Assembly (NCBI RefSeq): GCF_000204055.1
Contig: NW_006768808.1
Location: 609,478-673,477, forward strand
Direction: 5' to 3'
DNA from: Melampsora larici-populina 98AG31
Taxonomy: Eukaryota; Basidiomycota; Pucciniomycetes; Pucciniales; Melampsoraceae
Length of the DNA: 64,000 bases
The translations under genes and the position numbers were made by a program. Each line of letters begins with the position of its first letter. The first letter of the stretch is position 1. Shown piece after piece: positions 51,479-59,203 of this stretch. The notes beneath the pieces are model-generated. The model was not told the origin of the DNA, did not search any database, and saw nothing but the letters and a program-made list of their open reading frames with translations.

Positions 51479-51923
51479 CTAACTAATGAAGGTTCCAAGC
51501 TCACCTTCACAGTTGTGATACCAATTAACCCACATGACAGCGTCATGAGCACACATGGCCATACAAACCACTGGACGCACATTGGGATGCACGGTAGCAC
51601 AAATAATTGCCAAAAGTACCTCATCTGCAACGCCAATTGTGTATTGATGTGATTGAAGAGGGCGGTTCTTACAAGTAAAAACCTTTGCCAGAGAACCAGC
51701 GATAGACTTCATTAACCCCGTAGAGCCAGCTTTCGTAGTTGGAACCATTGCGCTTCAAACGAATTGAAATGCTTGCAAAATCTTCCATTTTTTGGTGATC
51801 CACGTATTTGAGCATGTCTTCCACCGCATCCAGATTATGCCCATCTTTGCGCAGTAGCTCTAACTTGGTCAGGAGCTGTGAAGATATTCGAGGTGGATCA
51901 ATCTTGACGCGTACCATCTTCAT
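51479..51923 (-). pseudogene. Copia-type retrotransposon gag fragment
   Basis: On the minus strand a start at 51923 gives MKMVRVKIDPPRISSQLLTK, then NLDAVEDMLKYVDHQK and the gag-like core LKRNGSNYESWLYGVNEVYR, before a stop at 51669. An overlapping frame (51748-51479) continues with NRPLQSHQYTIGVADEVLLA and IICATVHPNVRP, typical of the following helices in Copia gag proteins. The frame change means the fragment is broken. No protease, integrase or reverse transcriptase follows, so only the gag start survives. Confidence 0.65.
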
Positions 51924-52000
51924 TTTAAATAAGGGACAGCTGAAATTTTTGAGAAGTAAGGATGGGGCAATTGGTTTTTTTTGAGAAGCGAGGATCTATC

Positions 52001-52037
52001 ACTGCGTCCACCACCTCCGTTCTCGACGTCAAGAAGG
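52001..52037 (-). repeat. Retrotransposon leader/LTR-like segment (inverted copy at 55034-55071)
   Basis: Read on the minus strand this contains CCCTTCTTGACGTCGAGAAC and GGTGGTGGACGCAGT, which recur in direct orientation at 55034-55071 with a few changes. It lies just upstream of the gag relic start, where a 5' LTR or leader would be expected. Confidence 0.5.
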
Positions 52038-52261
52038 GTAGATTGGTCGAAGTTTGGTGAGGGAAAGCTCTTTTCAAAAAAACAAAATCTTCCGCTCATC
52101 AAAAACCTCAGCAACCCTAAGCAACCCTAAGGTTGCCTAAGCTATTTGAAAACCTGTACCGCTCAGACCTGCGCATCAACTCACCACCTGATTTTCTTAC
52201 TGAACAACTCATCTCTTGGGTCCCATTCTTTTGACTCGTTTGATTTCATTCTCATCTACAG

Positions 52262-52879
52262 ACCGAATACAACGAATTTACCAAAACTACCATCAATGAA
52301 CACAACTCTAGTAATATCAGCTCAACCGGTAGTCAGAACAACAAGCCTAGCTCAAGTACTTCACCCACCTTAACTTTTACCAATAGCAACTATTATAAAG
52401 TAAACATCATCTCATTAGCACCTTCGGAAGCTGAACGAACACCTATTACTACTACAACTCATCATCATTCAACTATTGATTCACCTTATTCTGGTCCAAC
52501 TCTCAAAGTCATTCGATCTCATAGAGTGTCTCTTTAAGTGCTTCAGCTGTCTTCACAGCACCCAGCCAGTCATTATGTAATGCTATACCTTTTCTTGTAT
52601 TCTCTTATAAGACGTATTGAATCTCTCTATATGTCCAAGAACTAATTAAATCCTTTCTCACTTCGCCTACAGGCTTCTTTGGCCCACGGTACCAATCCAT
52701 TTCAAGAACACCATTTATCATTTCCTACTGCACGTCACTCAGAACCATCACACGAATCTTCCCATGAAGATATTCCTTTAATGACAAGATGCGAATATTC
52801 TGATCCATATGACACTGGTGGATTTGTACCTGCCCCACCTAATCCAGATGATAGTTGTTGTATCAACTCACTGATTTGA
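52262..52879 (+). CDS. 3' part of an unrecognised gene, 5' end not seen
   Basis: Two exons can be followed: 52262-52525 (after a CTACAG acceptor; Thr/Ser/Asn-rich, TEYNEFTKTTINEHNSSNIS to LKVIRSHR) and 52673-52879 (ASLAHGTNPFQEHHLSFPT to DSCCINSLI, stop). The phase is kept across the 147-nt intron (donor GTGTCT, weak; acceptor CCTACAG). The tail has a Pro-rich acidic stretch and ends in CC-INSLI. No upstream exon is convincing and the retrotransposon relic begins about 100 bases upstream, so the gene may be truncated. It ends 62 bases before the assembly gap. Confidence 0.45.
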
Positions 52880-52941
52880 TCCAAGGTTGATATGTTGAAT
52901 TTATGAGTGTAGTTTTTTTCAATGGGCTTCGATTCTATCAT

Positions 52942-53085
52942 NNNNNNNNNNNNNNNNNNNNNNNNNNNNNNNNNNNNNNNNNNNNNNNNNNNNNNNNNNN
53001 NNNNNNNNNNNNNNNNNNNNNNNNNNNNNNNNNNNNNNNNNNNNNNNNNNNNNNNNNNNNNNNNNNNNNNNNNNNNNNNNNNNNN
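52942..53085. other. Assembly gap (144 Ns)
   Basis: The bases are N throughout, so the join across this position is a scaffold join and its true length is unknown. Order and orientation of the two sides should be treated with care. Confidence 1.
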
Positions 53086-53714
53086 TCTTACTTATTGATC
53101 AGGACTTGTAAGTATGTCTTACATATTAATCGATTGGAAGAATCGATTACAATCAAATCGAGTATATCCACACATTTTGAATGAACTGAATCACATTAGG
53201 ATTTGGAAGAGCCTGATTGATTTAAACAATATCGATTTTTGATCCTTTCACTGACATTGATTCAAATGAGATTGACAAGCTTATTAGAATGAAGTTTTAT
53301 TTGATGATACATACAAAAAAATCGAAATAGACTGTTGGATCTTGAACGAGATTGATATGGGTCTGAATTGATTTCTGACCAAAAAATTAGAACTTGAAAT
53401 AGACGTCAAGAATAGAGATGAGATCTTTTAAAAACATTGATTGCTTTGTCAAGAATCGAGATTTCGAGATGTTCTGGTTCCTTATCTCTTTGCACAGATT
53501 CATGTTGTTTAGCTTGTCTTCAACATTTGTATGTACTCATTTTCTTTGTTGTTTTCATTGCTCATCGTTCTACTGAGGATGAAACGAGTTTGAACGCAAC
53601 CACATTCCCAATTTGGACGGTGCTCTTTGAGAGCAGTCTGTACATCTGTATGGACTTCCGCACTTTCCACGTCCGCACTAAATTTTTCCGCCCCTCGCCC
53701 AGGCTCCAATTCTT
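53086..53714. other. Flank right of the gap, no gene supported
   Basis: AT-rich at first; a frame at 53437-53736 (plus) overlaps the duplicated fragment on the other strand and has no known motif. Confidence 0.35.
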
Positions 53715-54096
53715 TGGACTTAAGGGTCGCACATGAGTGGCGTGATAAGATGGTTGATTAGGAAGAAGAACTCGAGTTGAACAACCATAGATCTTGGCTA
53801 AGCTTTCTTCCGAATTCAACCAAGTTGTTTTCATCGAATCTCCTGTGGTTTCATCAAAGTAATAAGTGTTGGATATGTGATATGTTCTGTCCTATATGTA
53901 CACTTCCTACGGCTAAGGTTGTCAGTGCCACTCGCCATTCTGGGTGGACTTAAGGGTCGCACATGAGTGGCGTGATAAGATGGTTGATTAGGAAGAAGAA
54001 CTCGAGTTGAACAACCATAGATCTCGGCTAAGCTTTCTTCCGAATTCAACCAAGTTGTTTTCATCGAATCTCCTGTGGTTTCATCAAAGTAATAAG
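53715..54096. repeat. 152-bp direct duplication
   Basis: 53715-53866 and 53945-54096 are identical except for one T/C difference (ATCTTGG versus ATCTCGG). Offset is exactly 230 bases. Near-identity marks it as recent. Confidence 0.95.
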
Positions 54097-54175
54097 GAGT
54101 TTTCTTGGTCAGAGAGGGGTCCCTGGCTATCCATTCTGAGTCTAAAAGATTATCGATCCAATTGCTAGGCTTCAA
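53831..54175 (-). pseudogene. Fragment of an unrecognised gene carrying the duplicated segment
   Basis: The minus-strand frame from 54175 reads MKPSNWIDNLLDSEWIARDP, then TKKTPYYFDETTGDSMKTTW, NSEESLAEIYGCSTRVLLPN and PSYHATHVRPLSP. The second half is encoded again, in frame, by the other duplicate copy (53562-53834, MKTTWLNSEESLAKIYGCST). I do not recognise the family. The composition looks protein-coding, and the duplication has left a partial second copy. A Glu/Lys change is the only difference in the shared part. Confidence 0.45.
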
Positions 54176-55289
54176 TGACCTGAGGCCTGAGGGTCCCAGA
54201 TGAAGAATATGAGTCTATATGAGTGGGGCGATTATTAAAGGGACAATGAGTGGAGTTACTATTGATGACAAAGAAATACATATCACGATTAATTGGGAAG
54301 CTGATAACAAAAACAAGTTTTGAGTGCCATCGTATCATTACCGACGGAGTGGAACTGGAGGAAGGGTCTTTTGAAGTTCACATTTTGGAGACACTACTTG
54401 CTACATAAATCAGTGATACATGGCCAAATCGTCAGATACAAACCAAAGAGGCAGTTTCAGGGGTCGAGATTTGATTCAGCTATCAAAAATAGACCAGTGT
54501 AACTAATGATCAGATTTTTTTCTCGGTCAATGAGCTGGAGCCTTTCTGTTAAAGATGACTTGGAAGCCAAAACTTTGGATCTTTCTTTGATTGTCCTAAC
54601 CCAACAAGATCAAGGATAGTCAAATGGACTTTGATTGGGAAGAGATGCATAGCTGGTGGTCATTATTGGGTCATCAGTCATAGAAGATGAATCGAGAGAG
54701 AGTCAAGCGATCAAGAGTCGATCTGCAATCTCCATGGAGAGTTGTTGAGTAGAATCTGTTGACCGTTGATCAGTGAACCTGATTTCAAATCTTAAGCGGT
54801 CTTGTTTCTGTCTTTGTTCTTCTACTTTTGATTTCCTTTCATTGATAATCATTATACAAAGGTGGCTATGAAGCTATGAAGCTGCTTCCTGACTCTGAGG
54901 ATCATCCCTGAGGCTCATGAACTCTTGACCAGTCGCTCCTAGCATCTCTCAGTCTTTGCTGAGTGGCATACTCAGCAATGGAACTAACTCGAACTAAAGT
55001 TGGAAGAAAGTTGAAACAAAGTAGGAGTCTCTGCCCTTCTCGACGTCGAGAACGTGTGTGGTGGACGCAGTGTATGGGGCAATCACATCAATACGCAGAT
55101 TATATTGTCGTATCTTATAATTTTTGAATCAAATACAAAATAGACTCGCTGCACAAATGCGACAATCTCTTGTTCGATATGGTTTGAAGCTAACTCATCT
55201 AAGATCTGATGATTTAAAACAATATCATCATCCAATAGACCGTTTGATCGCATTACAAATCAAATCAAGATAACAAAAAAGGAAAGACT
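54176..55289. other. Intergenic, with a retrotransposon leader-like segment at 55034-55071
   Basis: No gene is supported. At 55034-55071 lies CCCTTCTCGACGTCGAGAAC followed by GTGGTGGACGCAGT, an inverted counterpart of 52001-52037. The rest is AT-rich without repeats I can define. Confidence 0.45.
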
Positions 55290-55910
55290 TCATGATAGCT
55301 TGTTAACATGGAATTGATAAAACATCAGGGCATGGACCATGATCCGAGCACTTGTTCCGTGAGAGATGCCCCATTTACGCAAAAGTTCCCTATTGATATA
55401 ATCGACAAACAAAAATAAATCAAAATGATTGACTCCGTTGGCCTGAAGTATCGGAAGGACATTCTCGATCTCGTTGTGTTCCAAACAGGCAAATTTCAGA
55501 TAATCCTCCAACGTCGTTAAGCTCATGATTCGTCGAAGATCGGAAAAGATCACGTAACCGCCATCTATTGGGAAAGCTACATAGAAAGTAAGCTTTTGTT
55601 TTTGTTCTCTAGCAAAGGGCTCGACGCTTACGTATCACATCAAATGGGTTTCCGGTAGGTGCGACCTCAGGAGTCGCATTTGCTTTGATCACAGGTGAGT
55701 GGTCCATATCCTCCACAGGCTCAAGTCGTATCAGAGATACGAATCGACTTTCTGATGTATCTGAATCGCTGAAAGCCAGGAAAAGACATGGTCGTGATCA
55801 GTTAAAGGGTGGCCAGCTTAACAACAACACACTCACGAGTCTTTAGCAAAACCCAGGAAGAAATCTCGCTTGCGCTTGTGTGATTGGGTGTGAGTTTGGG
55901 ATGGTGACAT
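55290..55910 (-). CDS. Small protein with SAM-like C-terminal domain
   Basis: Three exons: 55837-55910, 55632-55768, 55290-55576, giving 165 residues without a frame break. The N-terminus (MSPSQTHTQSHKRKRDFFLG) has a basic KRKR motif that could be a nuclear signal. Residues about 90-165 (LTTLEDYLKFACLEHNEIEN, ILQANGVNHFDLFLFV, LLRKWGISHGTSARIMVHAL) have the helix spacing and the WGI..G motif typical of sterile alpha motif domains, usually protein-protein or RNA-binding modules. It is divergent from the 56154 gene with 243 bases between the starts, and lies in a transposon-rich area. Whether it is a host gene or cargo of an element cannot be told from one copy. Confidence 0.6.
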
Positions 55911-56153
55911 TGGGCAAGTTGCAAATTTTTGAAGGTGGAACGGTGACTCCAGAATTTTTTTTTCAAAAAGAGCAGATTTGGGCACCAGATCCAATCTCCT
56001 GTCAAAGCGTGGGTGCCACTTGAGATCTGTCAAAAGTGGCACCATCCCTCCCTGGGGACCCTTTTTTGGCCTGGGGCAACTCGCCACACTTGGAACAAAT
56101 CGATTCCGGCCTTCCAGCCAAAAACTCACATCCCCAATCAATCGTTCAAATTC
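55911..56153. promoter_or_regulatory. Divergent promoter region of the SAM-like and 528-residue genes
   Basis: 243 bases separate the two start codons. The stretch includes GC-rich words (CCTGGGGACCC, GGCCTGGGGC near 56057-56084) and no obvious TATA box. Co-regulation is inferred from layout only. Confidence 0.4.
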
Positions 56154-58382
56154 ATGGCCACCGATTTGCCTTTTAATTTCAGTAAGTTACTTGCCTTTCA
56201 CACGTTCAGTTGTGATTGACTGACCATAATGCTTGCTATCAAGGCGCTCAATTCGGAGGCCGAGGTTCTCTTGACCTCGGCAATGGCCTCGATTCGCCAT
56301 CTCGAGGCGGAACCATGGTTATTCAAAGTTTCAATAACCATGGGTCACTTAGGAACGACTCGTTCAGTGAGTTGACAAACTCACAGAACCCTCATCAGTA
56401 CTGACCTCGAGTGTGATCTTCTTCAGCCTCTTTGGACTCACCTACACCTAGAAATGACGGTGGGGACATACCTCGAGGTTGGGAGTTCCAGAGGACTCCT
56501 AACCACGAAGCTAACCCAGGCCGAGAGGAGGTTCTTCCTCGCTTTCGAGAACGCGACGAGCGCTCACGTTCCCCATCAGGCCAAACGCGCGGCCCCCGAG
56601 ATGATCCTCAGTGGCCACCTCGCGGATTTCCCAATCAATCAGAGTTGCGAGCATCAAATCAATCCGACACGCGAGGATCACGTGGAAACGACCTACCAAA
56701 CGGCCCGAGTTCAGGAGATCAAGTCGTTGACGTTACCCAAACCTTCTCTTGCCCACTCCCTGCGCCAACAATGCTTACGCTGCAGGCATTGGCCACGCGG
56801 TGCGGCCTAGAAGGCCCATTCCACGCTTATGCGATTGCTCAAGCAGAGGTAAAATTCTCTGAAGTCTTACCTTTCTGTGATCGATCAGTATGATTGACTT
56901 TCTTTTTGATGTTTTTTTCTTCTCATCTGTCAAACTACCATCGCCAAAGGTCTTTGGCGAAAACAATCAGCATCTTGCTCAAGTCACCGCAGATTCAAGA
57001 CTGTTAATGGAGATAGTACATGTCAATAGTAAGATTGACACGTTGAGTGAACAAATGGTCACAATGACCAGGGCCGTCATGGAACTGGCCTCGCAACCAG
57101 AAACCGAACGAGGATCGGCTTCCGGATCAGCCACTGCCATCGTGCTAGGATCCGCTGCAGACAAATCTACCGTGAAGCCCCAGTGGAAGGCAAGCCCAAA
57201 ACTTCTCGTAAGTGTATTTCAAAATCTTTCGAATCAGATTCTGGACCATTGGCTGAAATGTCAATTTTTTTTTCCAAGGGGTTGATCAACCCCTTGGCCC
57301 TTAAACTGCTATTCTCCCCCGTCCTTGAGGCGTATACCGCCGTCGAGAACGGTTCGGAAGGCTATCTTCCGAACTCGTTATTTAATACTATGAAGGTAAG
57401 ACACTGATTCATCATATTCATATTGATGAATCAGTGTCTCTGCTAAATCGCTCTGTTTCGTATCATCTAGAAAAAAGTGGCCAAAAAAGGGCAGGTGTTT
57501 GCCGCTGAACACCTGCCTCGTCAAGTCTGTGGAGTTGAAGAAGCGCCCGACACACAAGCGTACGCTAGCGCCTTGCGATTGGCGGGCAAACACGCCAGGG
57601 AAAAGTTGCACAACATGGTAGGTTGTGTTTCCTTCTCCTTCTCACATTGGTCGCGTTTTGGAACAATGCAACTCCAACTCACGACCGAAACAGCTCTTGG
57701 TAGGCATATTTGACTCTAAAACCAAAGAGAACGTAGACATTCCGGTTCCCCATATAACAGGGATGGTGCAACGAGTAAGTCATCTCATTTCCCTTCATAT
57801 AATCATTCGATTAACTGCAAGTCATTGCAATCTAGGTTGCTGTGAAGTGTGCTGTTGCTGGGGAGAAGGCCGAAGTCGACGCAGTGTGGGCAGCCACCGA
57901 TCTGCCCACAACGGGACGAATCACATATCTCGTGAGTCCAACAGTTTTTGGAAATCCATCAAACTCCTCGCTTATACACTTTATTTTTGTGCTCAGCGTC
58001 GGGAAGCCGCACGGGTGATGCTCAAAGGGGGTAGAGGATCTGAGTCAGTCTGGCGTGCAGTTGACAAGAAGCTTTCCAAGGTGCGATTGAAGGGCAACAA
58101 AGATTATACTACGGCGTGAGCAAACATATTATATGTATGTATATGATTTTTCAAACATTGCTGACATCACATCGTTTCACACGCAGCTTCTATCAGATTG
58201 TCTATGATGAGGACCGCCAGTTATTCGATGGGAAACTTTGGTTTAAAGACCTGAAAACGCGCGAACCGAAAGTCACTTTAGACTTGCCATCCAAGGAGGC
58301 CATCATGGCGCGCATGTCTTCAGGTAATGCGAGGCCATCTGGATCTGATACCACCTCGGTTGGGAATCCAATAGTTAATTAA
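56154..58382 (+). CDS. Unrecognised 528-residue protein, ten intact exons, rich in perfect inverted repeats
   Basis: I do not recognise the family. Exons: 56154-56181, 56244-56366, 56427-56848, 56950-57207, 57279-57395, 57471-57617, 57694-57774, 57836-57931, 57997-58115, 58187-58382; phases agree throughout and all introns are GT..AG. Residues 1-160 are low-complexity, with an Arg/Asp/Ser-rich part (FRERDERSRSPSGQTRGPRD). The middle has a short helical, coiled-coil-like stretch (LMEIVHVNSKIDTLSEQMVT). The C-terminal half looks folded (GLINPLALKLLFSPVLEAYT, LVGIFDSKTKENVDIPVPHI, AFYQIVYDEDRQLFDGKLWF). No catalytic motif is evident. Unlike the neighbouring transposases it has no premature stop. 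Perfect short inverted repeats occur through the gene, several at splice sites (see findings). It could be element cargo or a host gene. Confidence 0.7.
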
Positions 58383-58593
58383 TTAAACTATTAGCTTTTT
58401 CATCATTTTGCTTTTCATTCAATCAATAAAATACCACTTTAATTGTGATACGGGTCATTTTTTTATCTTTGAAGTTTGGTCTAATTGAACGGATCTCTAT
58501 GTACATAGACTGCTACTGTGGAATCAATCATACGTTGGTTATCAAGTCACTGTTTCTGTGTCAATGAGCCTCGTAGCTGATTTGAGGTGACCT

Positions 58594-58629
58594 GAGTGAT
58601 CAGACTGATCTGAGTGATCAGACTGATCT
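58594..58629. repeat. 18-bp perfect tandem repeat (two units)
   Basis: GAGTGATCAGACTGATCT occurs at 58594-58611 and again at 58612-58629. Each unit contains the palindrome TGATCA. Confidence 0.95.
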
Positions 58630-58927
58630 GCCCCTACCCGGAAAATGACCCAGCCAGCAGCGAGTCCGATACCTGAATACCCGGGGGATGTGTCGGGCCA
58701 GCAAGCCTGCTGACCGTCGGCAGACGGATTCCAGCCGGCCTGCAGGCAAAAACTAGCCGGCCTGCAGGCCGGGCCAGCAGGCGTCTGGCAGGCGTCTCGC
58801 GTGAGGGCCATCTGCAGACGGCCTGCCCCTATGCAAGCGCTGGCGGTCTGCAGCTGGCCTGCCATGGCCGGCTGTAGCCGGCCAAGACACCTCTGTGGTG
58901 TATTTGATGCCCTTTTTTAATTACACA

Positions 58928-58955
58928 ACGCCCGGTTTGAACTAAAACCGGGCGT
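58928..58955. repeat. Perfect 11-bp GC-rich hairpin
   Basis: ACGCCCGGTTT (58928-58938) pairs perfectly with AAACCGGGCGT (58945-58955) across a six-base loop. It could act as a structured RNA end or an element end; no T-tract follows. Confidence 0.85.
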
Positions 58956-59203
58956 CTTCGCGAATGTCAGAACATCAATGTTTTCCTTCACATTTTTCTC
59001 GCCTCCTGATTGTACTTCACATGCAATTTCATGCAATTTCACGTCTCAATGTGAGACATTTCAGCGTGAGCGTGAATTTCACAAAAACGGACGCAGATCA
59101 CAGATCAGTCCATGGGATGGATTCCCAAGAACAATAAAAACACACATAGACTACCAGACACATAAACGTGAGTCAAAAACAACCAAGAAGAGGAAACTAC
59201 AAT

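Larger units (their letters stand above)
58383..59203. other. Convergent flank with GC-rich repeat patch
   Basis: Lies between the 528-residue gene (+) and the transposase-OTU gene (-). From about 58660 to 58880 it is strongly GC-rich with many CGGCCTGCAGGC-type words in both orientations, able to fold heavily. A duplicated ATGCAATTTC lies near 59020-59040. No gene is seen. Confidence 0.5.
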
